This document shows positions 16,108 through 25,095 of a stretch of DNA of 64,000 nucleotides, in pieces. The position numbers were made by a program, and so were the translations under genes. The notes below the pieces were generated by a model. It had not been told where the DNA came from, searched no databases, and worked only from the letters and a program-made list of their open reading frames with translations. Position 1 is the first letter of the stretch; each line of letters opens with the position of its first letter. The stretch is from Anaerorhabdus furcosa (GTDB lineage Bacteria; Bacillota_I; Bacilli_A; Erysipelotrichales; Erysipelotrichaceae): assembly GCF_900167375.1 (NCBI RefSeq), contig NZ_FUWY01000007.1, positions 62,001 through 126,000 on the forward strand, given 5' to 3'.

Positions 16108-16968
16108 ATGAAGAAGATTTTATTAAGTGTACTTGCTTTAGTCATGCTTGCAGGCTGTGCAACAACACCAACAACACCTGAAACAACACCTACACCAAGT
16201 GTACAACCTACAGCGCCAGCAGACGCTGAAACAGGGGCTACTAGTGATGCAACTACATCAGCATCAATTGTTGTAGATGAACTTGTAAAAGAATACACAC
16301 CAAAAGGATTTACTGATGCAGAGGTTGAAAAAGTATTATTTGTCGTTGGAGATCCACGTCACAACAGTGTAACTTGGGATTTAGCGAATACAGCAATGGC
16401 TTATTTTGAAGAAAAAGGGATGGAAGTAGAATTACGAGATTTATATGCAATGAATTTCAATCCAGTATTATCTGTTGAAAATTTCTACTATGCGAAAGAC
16501 GGAGCAGGGGAACCAACTACAGAAATAAAAGCTGAACAAGAATTAGTTAAAGCTGCTGACCACATTATCTTTGTATATCCAAATTGGCATGATTCTGAAA
16601 TCGCAATTGTTAAAGGATACAAAGAAGAAGTATTTGCGAAGAAATTTGCATATCAAGATTCTGAAAGTGGTTTAGAAGGATTATTAAAAGATAAGTCAAT
16701 TTATACAATCATGAACTGTGGTTACTTAGGTGGTGGTCGTGGTTGGATTGGCGATGGAATCATCGACACAGAAACATGGGATAAATACATGAATGCATTC
16801 GATGTATTTGATCAAGATACAGCTGCATTCTGGGGAGTTACTAGTTATGGTCGTTATGTAAATGATAGAACACCAGCTAATACTTCTGAAAACTACGCAG
16901 AAGAATTAAAAGAATTAGAAGATAATTTAATTACTCATTTAGACAAAGTTTACTTTTCTAAAAACTAA
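16108..16968 (+). CDS. Extracellular lipoprotein with NAD(P)H:quinone reductase/flavodoxin-like fold
   Basis: 286 residues. The signal peptide with lipobox MLAGC (Cys at residue 15 region) and a Thr/Pro-rich linker (to about residue 55) lead into a flavodoxin_2-type domain. Its marks are VLFVVGDPRHNSVTWDLA (flavin phosphate loop), ELRDLYAMNFNPVL, the HIIFVYPNWHDSEIA stretch and NCGYLGGGRGWIGDG. Most MdaB/KefF-like quinone reductases are cytoplasmic, so export as a lipoprotein is unusual. Start at 16108 follows GGAGGG. A role with surface flavins or quinones is inference. Confidence 0.85.
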   Translation: MKKILLSVLALVMLAGCATTPTTPETTPTPSVQPTAPADAETGATSDATTSASIVVDELVKEYTPKGFTDAEVEKVLFVVGDPRHNSVTWDLANTAMAYFEEKGMEVELRDLYAMNFNPVLSVENFYYAKDGAGEPTTEIKAEQELVKAADHIIFVYPNWHDSEIAIVKGYKEEVFAKKFAYQDSESGLEGLLKDKSIYTIMNCGYLGGGRGWIGDGIIDTETWDKYMNAFDVFDQDTAAFWGVTSYGRYVNDRTPANTSENYAEELKELEDNLITHLDKVYFSKN

Positions 16969-16971
16969 TGA

Positions 16972-17006
16972 TGAAGATAGGCTTACCGGTGTAGGTCTAT
17001 CTTTTA
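16972..17006 (+). terminator. Probable terminator after the flavodoxin-fold lipoprotein
   Basis: An AGATAG...CTATCT stem with an inner partly paired loop is followed by TTTTATT. Confidence 0.6.
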
Positions 17007-17142
17007 TTGTGCTCATTTGTTATGATTAAAATATAAAACTCATAATTAATAAGAGGAAGAGTCAACGTTCATTGAGGCAACAGATTTTGTGTGGATACAA
17101 TAAGATCAGCTTAGTTACAGTTGTAGAAAGTGGTAAATCGAT

Positions 17143-17745
17143 ATGGAATTTCAATATAAGTTGCAAGAGCTTAGAAAACAAAAAGGTTTAACGCAGGAAG
17201 AACTATCAGAAGTATTGTATGTTTCTCGCACTGCAATATCGAAATGGGAATCTGGACGTGGTTATCCAAGTATTGATTCCCTAAAGGCAATATCAGAATA
17301 TTTTTCAATTTCAATTGATGAATTGTTATCAAATAAGGAGTTAATTCGATTTGCTGAAAAGGATAGTAACCAAAAAATACAAAGACAGCGTGATTTAGTA
17401 TTTGGTTTATTAGATTGTTCAATAGCTATGTTGTATTTCATACCAATTTTTAGTTATAGAGTAGATGATTTTGTAAAACAAGTCTCCTTATTCTCAATAG
17501 AGAATAAACCGGATTTCATTTTAATTAGTTTTGTTTCAATTATTACACTAACTGTATTGTGTGGAATTACTATTTTAGCAATGCAAAGTTCTACAAATGA
17601 AGTATGGAATAAGATTAAGTTAAATTTATCTTTAGTGCTTAGTATTATTAGTGTTGTTGTATTTTTAGCAACATTGCAAAGTTATCCTACATTTTATACC
17701 TTTGTCCTTCTTATAATTAAGGGAGCATTGCTCATAAAACAGTAA
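17143..17745 (+). CDS. XRE-family regulator with C-terminal membrane segments
   Basis: 200 residues. The N-terminal 65 form a Cro/CI-type helix-turn-helix (KLQELRKQKGLTQEELSEVL, then SRTAISKWESGRGYPS). Residues about 85-200 contain four hydrophobic segments. Membrane-tethered XRE proteins of this kind are common in firmicutes and their signals are mostly unknown. The ribosome binding site (GTGGT) is weak. It lies alone, upstream of a PAP2 gene on the same strand. Confidence 0.85.
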   Translation: MEFQYKLQELRKQKGLTQEELSEVLYVSRTAISKWESGRGYPSIDSLKAISEYFSISIDELLSNKELIRFAEKDSNQKIQRQRDLVFGLLDCSIAMLYFIPIFSYRVDDFVKQVSLFSIENKPDFILISFVSIITLTVLCGITILAMQSSTNEVWNKIKLNLSLVLSIISVVVFLATLQSYPTFYTFVLLIIKGALLIKQ

Positions 17746-17849
17746 GACACGAAGCGTATCATCAATGTGACTCCTCGTTTCTTTAACGAATAGCTTATCT
17801 AAGTTAATTTTGACTTAGGCATGAGCCGTAAAGAAAAAGGAGTTTTTAT

Positions 17850-18521
17850 ATGAAATTAAAAAGAATTAACTTAAGTCTTATTACATCATTTTGTTTGCTT
17901 ATTTTATTTATTGCCTATACATGGATGGTGATGAAATTTGATCAAGCAGCAATAGGCCCACAGGGATCAATTGTAGGATTTTCAAAACTGAATCAATATG
18001 TACATGATTTATTTGGAGTAAACATGATGCTTTACAATTTAACGGATATCCTTGGTTTTGTGGTACTTCTTTTGATGGGAATCTTTGCACTTATAGGGGT
18101 TACTCAATTAATCAAGAGAAAAAATATCAACATGGTCGATAAAAATATTATTTTATTGGGCGTATACTATGTGCTTGTTTTCTCTGTGTATCTTTTTTTT
18201 GAGACATTTGTAGTAAATTATAGACCAATTCTTATTGAAGGGGTATTAGAAGCATCTTATCCTTCTTCTACCACTATGTTAGCTCTTTGTGTAATTCCTG
18301 CTACAATGATGCAATTTAAATACTACATTATCAATAAAAAAGTAAGATACGCATTAAATGTTGTTTGTTCTATTTTCTTAAGTTTCATGGTATTTGGTAG
18401 AATTTTATCAGGTGTTCATTGGTTTACAGATATCTTTGGAGGTATCTTAATTAGTGGTGTCCTAGTCTGCTTATATGTTTACTTTGAGCAACAAATAAAC
18501 AGAAAAAAAGCCTTTAAATAA
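17850..18521 (+). CDS. PAP2-family membrane phosphatase
   Basis: 223 residues, six hydrophobic segments. The phosphatase motifs are present in divergent form: NYRPILIEG, SYPSSTTMLAL (usual His of SxxxH replaced by T-M) and SGVHWFTDIFGG. Such proteins dephosphorylate undecaprenyl pyrophosphate or phosphatidate at the membrane. The altered central motif leaves activity uncertain. GGAG site at 17840; terminator directly after the stop. Confidence 0.82.
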   Translation: MKLKRINLSLITSFCLLILFIAYTWMVMKFDQAAIGPQGSIVGFSKLNQYVHDLFGVNMMLYNLTDILGFVVLLLMGIFALIGVTQLIKRKNINMVDKNIILLGVYYVLVFSVYLFFETFVVNYRPILIEGVLEASYPSSTTMLALCVIPATMMQFKYYIINKKVRYALNVVCSIFLSFMVFGRILSGVHWFTDIFGGILISGVLVCLYVYFEQQINRKKAFK

Positions 18522-18532
18522 AGGCTTTTAAA
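18503..18532 (+). terminator. Terminator after the PAP2 gene
   Basis: AAAAGCCTTTA pairs with TAAAGGCTTTT across a 2-4 nt loop and overlaps the stop codon. Confidence 0.88.
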
Positions 18533-18539
18533 TTGCAAA

Positions 18540-18616
18540 TGGGGCGACTGAGGGGAATCGAACCCCCGAATGTCAGAGCCACAATCTGATGTGTTAACCA
18601 CTTCACCACAACCGCC
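18540..18616 (-). tRNA. tRNA-His (GTG)
   Basis: On the minus strand a full cloverleaf reads from the extra G(-1) at 18616, pairing with discriminator C73, to an encoded CCA at 18540-18542. Anticodon loop TTGTGGC gives anticodon GTG; the T-arm GGGGGTTCGATTCCCC is intact. Confidence 0.97.
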
Positions 18617-18747
18617 ATGTGCATTACTTATATTACCTTATTTGGGTGCTTTTGTAAAGGAAAAAAGTGCAAAAAATGCATCTAGTTATCATGACGACAT
18701 GGTATAGATAAAGAACTATGATATAATTTATACTCGAGGTGGAATTT

Positions 18748-19587
18748 ATGAATAAAATTGCAATCCTAGTTGATTCATCTGCAGACATTACAAATGAAGA
18801 AGCTAAAGCTTTAGGTATACATGTAATTCGTATGCCATTAACTATCAATGGCGAAGATATAATGGAAACTGATGGCATTTCAGATGAGGAATTTATCCAA
18901 AAGATGAAAAATGGAGCTACAGTTAAAACATCACAACCACTGTTGGGGAATCTTGTGATGAAATGGAAAGAATTATTAGAAGAGTACGATGCAGTGCTAT
19001 TTTTGCCAATCTCTTCTAAATTAAGTGGTACATATAACAGTGCCGTACTTGCTAGTCAAGATTTTGATGGGAAAGTAGTAGTAGTCGATACAGAAATGGC
19101 ATGTTGCCCATTACAATTTACTGCTATGGATGCAAAGAAAATGGCTGAAAAAGGTTATTCTCTTGAAGAGATAAAGAATAAGATTGAGAATGAAACCTAT
19201 ATGTTTGCGTGCATTGTACCTGAAACACTAACTTATTTAAAAAATGGTGGAAGAATATCACCAGCTGCTGCAGCTTTAGGAAACTTATTAAAAATTATTC
19301 CAATTCTTAAAGTTGAAGAAGGATATATTGATGTAAGTGATAAAGTACGTACGACAAAAAAAGCTTATTTAGCCGCAATTGAAAAAACAATCGATGTACC
19401 AAACAAAGAAGATTATTATTGGTTTGTTGTTCATTCTGATTGTGAGGAATTAGCAAAAGAGTATAAAACGATTGTAGAAGAAAAAGTGAATCAAGATGTA
19501 CAAGTTATGCCAATTCGTGCTATTATTATGGCACACACAGGGCCAGGTACTCTTGGAGTAGGAAGATTAAAGAAATTATATTATTAA
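18748..19587 (+). CDS. DegV-family fatty acid-binding protein
   Basis: 279 residues with the DegV hallmarks: ILVDSSADI at the start, TSQPL, ISSKLSGTYNSAV (fatty-acid carboxylate loop), TLTYLKNGGRIS and the C-terminal GPGTLGVG. Family members (FakB) bind fatty acids for phosphorylation by FakA so that host or exogenous fatty acids enter phospholipid synthesis. No fakA is nearby. The ATG at 18748 has GAGGTGG upstream; an ATG 9 nt earlier sits within that site. Confidence 0.93.
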   Translation: MNKIAILVDSSADITNEEAKALGIHVIRMPLTINGEDIMETDGISDEEFIQKMKNGATVKTSQPLLGNLVMKWKELLEEYDAVLFLPISSKLSGTYNSAVLASQDFDGKVVVVDTEMACCPLQFTAMDAKKMAEKGYSLEEIKNKIENETYMFACIVPETLTYLKNGGRISPAAAALGNLLKIIPILKVEEGYIDVSDKVRTTKKAYLAAIEKTIDVPNKEDYYWFVVHSDCEELAKEYKTIVEEKVNQDVQVMPIRAIIMAHTGPGTLGVGRLKKLYY

Positions 19588-19612
19588 TTCAGCCGAGTGC
19601 TGAATTTTTATT
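19584..19612 (+). terminator. Terminator after the DegV gene
   Basis: An 8-bp stem (19586-19593 with 19599-19606) is followed by TTTTTATT. Confidence 0.82.
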
Positions 19613-19621
19613 AGGTGAGAG

Positions 19622-20302
19622 ATGAAAATTAATTTAGATGATTTAGAATTTAATGTAGAAATTGAAAGAAAAAGGATCAAGAACATGTATTTGCGTGTTC
19701 GTTTAGATAGAACACTTTTTATTACTGCTCATCCTTCTGTTCCTCAACATCAAATAGAAGCTTTCATTCAATCTCGTAAAGAGTGGATAATCAAAACACT
19801 TAAAAAAGAAGCAGCGAGAGAATTACAAAATAGAAAAGGAATTAATGGTCCAATTCTGTATTTATTGGGTGAGAAGAAATATGTAAAATATGAAATATCA
19901 AAGAAGAGTCATGTCTTATTAGATGATGATATTATTACTTTTTATGTGCCTGAGATTAATGATAGAGAGATTATGAAAGCATTTCAAAACTTTGCGAAAC
20001 CTTATTTAATGAAAATCCTTGAAATTCAAAGAGTTCGTTGGGATCGTATAATGGAGATGTATCGTGTAGAACTACCTTCAATTAAAATTAAAATGCTGAC
20101 TTCTAAATGGGGTAGTTGCCTAGTTGAGAGATCAGAGATTACAATGAATTTATCACTTATCCATTATCCTCTTGAGTGCATTGACTATGTCTTGTGGCAT
20201 GAGTATGTTCATTTGATTGTCCCTAATCATTCAAAGCGCTTTTATGATTTGCTTAGTCATCATATGCCAGAGTATAAAAAAGCCAAAGATAGGTTAATAT
20301 GA
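19622..20302 (+). CDS. YgjP-like (DUF45) zinc metallopeptidase
   Basis: 226 residues. The N-terminal beta-rich half (RKRIKNMYLRVRLD) is followed by the minigluzincin core: TSKWGSC, then the zinc motif HEYVHLIVPNHSKRF with H-E-x-x-H and the downstream His. This matches the YgjP/WLM-type single-domain metalloproteases often linked to DNA-repair or restriction loci, though nothing of that kind lies beside it here. Short GTGAGAG leader; probably co-transcribed with the MscS gene. Confidence 0.88.
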   Translation: MKINLDDLEFNVEIERKRIKNMYLRVRLDRTLFITAHPSVPQHQIEAFIQSRKEWIIKTLKKEAARELQNRKGINGPILYLLGEKKYVKYEISKKSHVLLDDDIITFYVPEINDREIMKAFQNFAKPYLMKILEIQRVRWDRIMEMYRVELPSIKIKMLTSKWGSCLVERSEITMNLSLIHYPLECIDYVLWHEYVHLIVPNHSKRFYDLLSHHMPEYKKAKDRLI

Positions 20303-20329
20303 TAAACTAAATTTAAGGAGATTTGAACT

Positions 20330-21196
20330 ATGAAAGAAATAATGAATCTAGGTACTGATTATTTTACCAATGGATTAGTTGGATCGTTTATATATTGCGT
20401 TATTGTGTATATCTTAGGTGCAATTATAAAAAAATATGCATATAGCTTCTTTAATCATAAAATTGAGAAATATGGGAAAGCTCAAGCTACATCTTATACT
20501 TTTGCGAAAAATACTGTCAAAGGAATTGTGAATATAGTTATTATCTTTTTATGCTTAATGGAAATCAAAGCTTTTCATCGTTTAGGAACTGCAATGTTAG
20601 GTGCCTCAGGTGTAGTTGCCGTGGTAATTGGTTTTGCAGCACAAGAATCAATGTCCAATTTTATAGGTGGTTTTTTATTATCATTTTATAAACCATTTAA
20701 AGTTGGCGATTTGATTAGTATATCGGAAAAAAATTTAGTAGGAACAGTAGAGGACATTGGACTAAGGCATACAATAATAAGAACATTTTCAAATTCAAAA
20801 ATTGTTGTACCAAATAGTGTTATGAATTCTGCAATCATCGAGAATAAAAATAATGATAATAATAAATTCTGTAATTTTATTTACTTTACGATTTCTTATC
20901 AAAGTGATATAGATAAAGCAATGTCATTAATTCAAGAGATTGCGACAAAACATCCAGATTGCATTGATGTAAGAAATTCAAAAGACAAAGCGAAGAATGC
21001 ACCAATTGTTACTGTATATGTAACTGCATTAAAAGAATATTCTGTAGAACTGCGTGCTTCAGTTTATAGTAAGGATGCAAATGTTGGATTTTCTATGTCA
21101 TGTGAACTAAGAAAAGAAATCAAAGAAACATTTGATAAAGTAGGTATTGTAATTCCATATCCTACGCAATTAATCTATACACAAAAAAATAACTGA
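20330..21196 (+). CDS. Small-conductance mechanosensitive channel (MscS family)
   Basis: 288 residues. Three N-terminal spans precede the pore helix region GASGVVAVVIGFAAQESMSNFIGG, then the beta domain FKVGDLI, VGTVEDIGLRHTIIRTFSN and the VPNSVMNSAIIEN segment. The channel releases solutes on osmotic downshock. AAGGAG site 11 nt before the ATG; 27 nt after the metallopeptidase. Confidence 0.93.
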   Translation: MKEIMNLGTDYFTNGLVGSFIYCVIVYILGAIIKKYAYSFFNHKIEKYGKAQATSYTFAKNTVKGIVNIVIIFLCLMEIKAFHRLGTAMLGASGVVAVVIGFAAQESMSNFIGGFLLSFYKPFKVGDLISISEKNLVGTVEDIGLRHTIIRTFSNSKIVVPNSVMNSAIIENKNNDNNKFCNFIYFTISYQSDIDKAMSLIQEIATKHPDCIDVRNSKDKAKNAPIVTVYVTALKEYSVELRASVYSKDANVGFSMSCELRKEIKETFDKVGIVIPYPTQLIYTQKNN

Positions 21197-21257
21197 AAAT
21201 ATTTTCATGATTTTGAGTGAATACTTCGTGAAATTTCAAGAAAATGTCAAAAGACTA

Positions 21258-21285
21258 TTGATAATAAAAATTAATGATTTAAAAT
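21258..21285 (+). promoter_or_regulatory. Promoter of the 35-codon small ORF
   Basis: TTGATA, 16-nt spacer, TAAAAT, about 36 nt before the small ORF start. Confidence 0.55.
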
Positions 21286-21321
21286 GAAAGTATAAAGAAC
21301 CTTTGAATGGAGTGAAAGATC

Positions 21322-21429
21322 ATGAGAAAACAAGTACAACCTGTTTTCATTGTTCAAAAGATGAATGATTATGATGTGAAAAAACCTGTTTTCAACGGGG
21401 TTCAAGGGAAAATTGTGTATCATTTTTAA
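21322..21429 (+). CDS. Small ORF of 35 codons with its own promoter, ribosome binding site and terminator
   Basis: The ATG at 21322 follows GGAGTG by 7 nt. It encodes a basic 35-residue peptide with an internal imperfect repeat (QPVFIVQK and KPVFNGVQGK), mirrored in the DNA. There is no signal peptide or membrane helix. A -35/-10 pair lies upstream and a terminator overlaps the stop. I know no family for it. It might instead be a structured small RNA with an incidental ORF, but the well-spaced ribosome binding site argues for translation. Confidence 0.55.
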   Translation: MRKQVQPVFIVQKMNDYDVKKPVFNGVQGKIVYHF

Positions 21430-21458
21430 GATGGGCTTAATTGTGTCCATCTTTTTTG
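21428..21458 (+). terminator. Terminator of the small ORF unit
   Basis: AAGATGG (21428-21434) pairs with CCATCTT (21447-21453), followed by a run of six T. Confidence 0.8.
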
Positions 21459-21496
21459 TTACACAGTTGTTTGAGAAATAAAAGGAGGAAAATATT

Positions 21497-22165
21497 ATGG
21501 ATCAAACAAACAAAGATTTTTTCGAAGCAGCAGCTAGCGGTGATTTTGCTAAAGTATGTGCTGCAGTATCAAAAGGTGCTAATGTTAATATTAGTAATGG
21601 TGATGGCAGAACAGCGCTTATGCGTGCTTCAAAACGTGGTTATGAAGATATCGTACGTTTCTTATTAGATAATGGTGCGGACACAAGAGCGAGAGATAAA
21701 AATAATAAAACGGCATTAATGGGAGCAGCAAAGAAAGGACATTTAGAAATCGTAAAGATGTTAGTTGAAGCTGGTGCTGATCCTAATTCTCATGATAATA
21801 AAGGTCGTACAGCGCTTATGCGTGCAGCGTTCCTTGGTCAATTGGATGTTGCTGAATACTTAGTAAGTAAGGGTGCAGATATTAATAAAACAGATGATGA
21901 AGGAAGAACTGCTTTAATGGAAGCAGTGAATGCATTTAAAGTAGAATGCATTAAATATTTAATTGATCATGGTGCTACTTTGAATGTCCAAGATAATAAA
22001 GGATGTACAGCACTTATGCGTGCAAGTTATGGTGGGTATTTGGATTTGATTAAATACTTATTGGATCATGGAGCAGATAAAGAATTACTAGATAATGAAG
22101 GTAACAAAGCAATTCACTATGTTCGTAAAGAAAACTTCGAAGAATTGAAAGAATATTTGAAGTAG
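21497..22165 (+). CDS. Ankyrin-repeat protein
   Basis: 222 residues without a signal peptide, built of about six ankyrin repeats. Each shows the x-G-x-TALMRAxxxGxxxIVxxLLxxGAD pattern, for example at residues 35-65, 68-98, 101-131, 134-164 and 167-197. Ankyrin arrays bind other proteins; the partner cannot be read from the sequence. AAGGAGG lies upstream. It ends 8 nt before the EF-G2 gene with no terminator between, so the two are likely co-transcribed. Confidence 0.92.
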   Translation: MDQTNKDFFEAAASGDFAKVCAAVSKGANVNISNGDGRTALMRASKRGYEDIVRFLLDNGADTRARDKNNKTALMGAAKKGHLEIVKMLVEAGADPNSHDNKGRTALMRAAFLGQLDVAEYLVSKGADINKTDDEGRTALMEAVNAFKVECIKYLIDHGATLNVQDNKGCTALMRASYGGYLDLIKYLLDHGADKELLDNEGNKAIHYVRKENFEELKEYLK

Positions 22166-22173
22166 GTGAAATT

Positions 22174-24249
22174 ATGAGAGACTATCTAGCGAATGAAGTA
22201 AGAAATATCGTATTATTAGGACATAGTGGTGCAGGGAAAACAAGTGTTGTTGAAGCTGCATTGTATTACACAAAAAATACCGATCGTATGGGATCAACAA
22301 TAGATGGAACAAGTACACTTGATTATGATGCAGAAGAAGTGAAACGTGGTTTATCTGTTTATACTTCACTAGCACCAATTGAATGGAAGAATTGTAAAAT
22401 CAATTTTATTGATACACCAGGTTACCTTGATTATGAAGGTGAAATGTTAAGTGGACTTACAGTAGGTGATAATGCACTAATTGTAGTAGGTGCAAAAGAC
22501 GGTGTTCAATCAGGAACTGAAAGAGCATGGAAACAAATTACAAAACGTAAACTTCCTACAATTTTCTTTATTAATAAAATCGATGAAGAAAATGCTTCCT
22601 TCGATAACACATACAATCAATTACGTGATACATTTGGTAAAACTGTTATTCCATTTGAAGTACCAATTACTGAAAATGGTAAAGTAGTAGGTAGTATAAA
22701 TATTTTAAGAAATAAAGCTTGGTATCATGATGATAAAGTAGAACCAAAAGAAGTACCAGATGATATGAAAGATATTGTTGAAGAGTACTACAATCAAATT
22801 GCTGAAGCAATTGCAATGACAGATGATGCATTGATGGAAAAATTCTTCTCTGGTGAGCGTTTCGACGAAGATGAAGTAGCTAAAGGACTTCGCATTGGTG
22901 TTCGTAATGGAGATATTCGCCCAGTATATTGTGGTAGTGCAGTAAATCAAACAGGAATTGAACGTTTAATGGATTTAATTACTGAATATTTCCCAAGTTA
23001 TGCTGAAATAGGACATATCCATGCATACAATGAAAAGGGAGAAGTCATTGATTTAGAAACAAATGAACAAGAAGCAATGTCAGCAATGGTATTTAAAACA
23101 ATTGTTGACCCATTTGTTGGAAAGATTTCATTTATCAAAGTATTAACGGGAGTTATGAGTAGTGATTCGCAAGTCTTAAATGCACAAAAGGGTGAAACTG
23201 AAAAAATTGCTCAAATCTTCGTTATTAAAGGAAAATATCAAGTTGCGATTGGTAAATTATTTACTGGAGATATTGGTGCTGTGGTTAAACTACAATACAC
23301 TGATACAAACGATACATTGTGTACGAAGAATAAAGTTGTTACTTACAGTGCAATTGAATTTCCACAACCAATGTTGGGTGTAGCGATATGGCCAAAAACA
23401 AAAGCGGATGAAGATAAACTAAGTTTTGGTCTTCAAAAGATGACTGAAGAAGATCCATCTGTTCGTATCGTAAAGAATGCTGAAACAAAAGAAACAATTC
23501 TATATGGTATGGGAGATCAACATATCAATGTAATTCTTAGTAAACTAAAATCGAAATACAAAGTAGATGTTGAAACAACAAAGCCAAAAGTACAATATCG
23601 TGAAACGATTCGTTCTAAAGCTGAAGCAGAAGGAAAACATAAGAAACAATCTGGTGGTGCTGGACAATATGGACATGTAAAGATTCGTTTTGAACCATGT
23701 GAAAGTGAAGAAATGGTTTTTGAGGAAGATGTATTTGGAGGTGCAGTACCTCGTCAATACTTCCCAGCAGTTGAAGCAGGTCTTCGCGAATGCATGGAAA
23801 AAGGTGTTCTTGCAGGATATAAAGTTGTAGGTGTTAAAGCAGTACTTTATGATGGATCTTATCATGAAGTAGATTCAAAAGAAATTGCATTTAAATCTGC
23901 AGCACGTCTTGCTTACAAAGATGGTATGCCAAAAGCAAAACCAATCATTCTTGAACCAATTGGTAAAGTAGATGTTATAGCTCCAGAAGAGTATACAGGT
24001 ACAATTATTGGTGATTTCAACAAACGTCGTGGTATTATCGTTGATACAGCAATGGTTGATGAGAAAGATCAAAAGATTACTGCTGAGGTACCAATGGCAG
24101 AAATGCAAGTATATGCTACAGAACTTCGTAGTATGACACAAGGTAGAGGAACATATATCATTGAATTTGATCGTTATGAACCAGCACCTCAACCAGTAGC
24201 TGATAAAGTAATTAAAGAAACAGTATTAGCAAAAGAGGAAGAAGAATAA
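22174..24249 (+). CDS. EF-G paralogue (EF-G2-type translational GTPase)
   Basis: 691 residues with all EF-G domains. GTPase motifs are G1 GHSGAGKTS, G3 DTPGYLDY and G4 INKID; switch regions are less canonical than in FusA (DYDAEEVKRGLSVYTSLAP, where housekeeping EF-G has RGITI). Domain IV (GGAGQYGHVKIRFEP) and domain V are intact. Such lone EF-G2 paralogues usually lie outside the str operon; their role is debated. GTAGGTGA as ribosome binding site, 8 nt behind the ankyrin gene. Not a TetM-type protein by its motifs. Confidence 0.92.
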   Translation: MRDYLANEVRNIVLLGHSGAGKTSVVEAALYYTKNTDRMGSTIDGTSTLDYDAEEVKRGLSVYTSLAPIEWKNCKINFIDTPGYLDYEGEMLSGLTVGDNALIVVGAKDGVQSGTERAWKQITKRKLPTIFFINKIDEENASFDNTYNQLRDTFGKTVIPFEVPITENGKVVGSINILRNKAWYHDDKVEPKEVPDDMKDIVEEYYNQIAEAIAMTDDALMEKFFSGERFDEDEVAKGLRIGVRNGDIRPVYCGSAVNQTGIERLMDLITEYFPSYAEIGHIHAYNEKGEVIDLETNEQEAMSAMVFKTIVDPFVGKISFIKVLTGVMSSDSQVLNAQKGETEKIAQIFVIKGKYQVAIGKLFTGDIGAVVKLQYTDTNDTLCTKNKVVTYSAIEFPQPMLGVAIWPKTKADEDKLSFGLQKMTEEDPSVRIVKNAETKETILYGMGDQHINVILSKLKSKYKVDVETTKPKVQYRETIRSKAEAEGKHKKQSGGAGQYGHVKIRFEPCESEEMVFEEDVFGGAVPRQYFPAVEAGLRECMEKGVLAGYKVVGVKAVLYDGSYHEVDSKEIAFKSAARLAYKDGMPKAKPIILEPIGKVDVIAPEEYTGTIIGDFNKRRGIIVDTAMVDEKDQKITAEVPMAEMQVYATELRSMTQGRGTYIIEFDRYEPAPQPVADKVIKETVLAKEEEE

Positions 24250-24255
24250 TTTAAT

Positions 24256-24295
24256 ATTAGGGATATCGTTTCCATGATATCCCTAATTATTTATT
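24256..24295 (+). terminator. Terminator after the EF-G2 gene
   Basis: A perfect 12-bp stem (24256-24267 with 24276-24287), 8-nt loop, then TATTTATTT. Confidence 0.88.
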
Positions 24296-24309
24296 TGTAG
24301 GAGGAATGG

Positions 24310-25095
24310 ATGAAATTATTTGTAACAGATTTGGATGGAACACTTTATCCTAAAAAAGAAGTAAGTAACCCGAATCAATTCGAAGATAATTTAAAAGCAG
24401 TTCACAAATGGATAGAACAAGGTAATAAATTTGCAGTTGCAACTGCTCGAGGTGTTCACCATTATGAAGTATTGTGCAAGAAAATAGGATTAACTCCAAT
24501 TTTTATAGGTGCTAATGGTGCACAAATACGCTATGAAAATGGCGAGGTCATAGCGAAAACAATTCCTATCAGTATATTCATCGATTTATGTAAGTTGATA
24601 ACACAGCATAAGATAAACGCAAGTGTTGCAACAGGTATCAATAAGCAGTGGGTATGGTCAAGTAAAGATTGTTACCCTTTGGATTGTGAAGTAAAACCAC
24701 CATACATCAATGATGTAGTTGTGATGGATGTTGAAGATATTGATATCACACTGGGAACAGAGAGAATACAAATATTTGTATCGAAAGAAAAAAGAGATGA
24801 GTTAAGAGCGTTTCTTGAATCAAAAAATTATCCAGTTACCATTACAACAAGTGATGTCGATTTAATTGATATTGGTCCACTTAATTCATCAAAGGGAATT
24901 GCAATAGAAGAAATTTGTAATCACTATGGTATTGCGAAAGAAAATCTTGTGGTTGCTGGTGATTCAGAAAATGATATCACGATGTTTGAAGTAACAGATC
25001 ATAGTTATTGTATTGATCATGCAGAACCAGATGTATTAAACAGTGCAAAACATACTGTTGCATCTGTTGAAGAAATCATTAAATTAGAAATATAA
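24310..25095 (+). CDS. Cof-type HAD-family phosphatase
   Basis: 261 residues. HAD motif I is DLDGTLYP, motif II is ATARG, the C2-type cap lies in the middle, motif III is the Lys of NSSKGIAIEEI and motif IV is GDSENDITMF. This matches the Cof/YwpJ-like sugar- or cofactor-phosphate phosphatases. AGGAGG lies 6-8 nt before the chosen ATG. Convergent with the lipid kinase gene through a shared terminator. Confidence 0.93.
   Translation: MKLFVTDLDGTLYPKKEVSNPNQFEDNLKAVHKWIEQGNKFAVATARGVHHYEVLCKKIGLTPIFIGANGAQIRYENGEVIAKTIPISIFIDLCKLITQHKINASVATGINKQWVWSSKDCYPLDCEVKPPYINDVVVMDVEDIDITLGTERIQIFVSKEKRDELRAFLESKNYPVTITTSDVDLIDIGPLNSSKGIAIEEICNHYGIAKENLVVAGDSENDITMFEVTDHSYCIDHAEPDVLNSAKHTVASVEEIIKLEI

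Noticed and set aside
22705-24192. Antisense ORFs under the EF-G2 gene
   Set aside because: Phe/Cys/Tyr-rich translations with no start sites; typical shadows.
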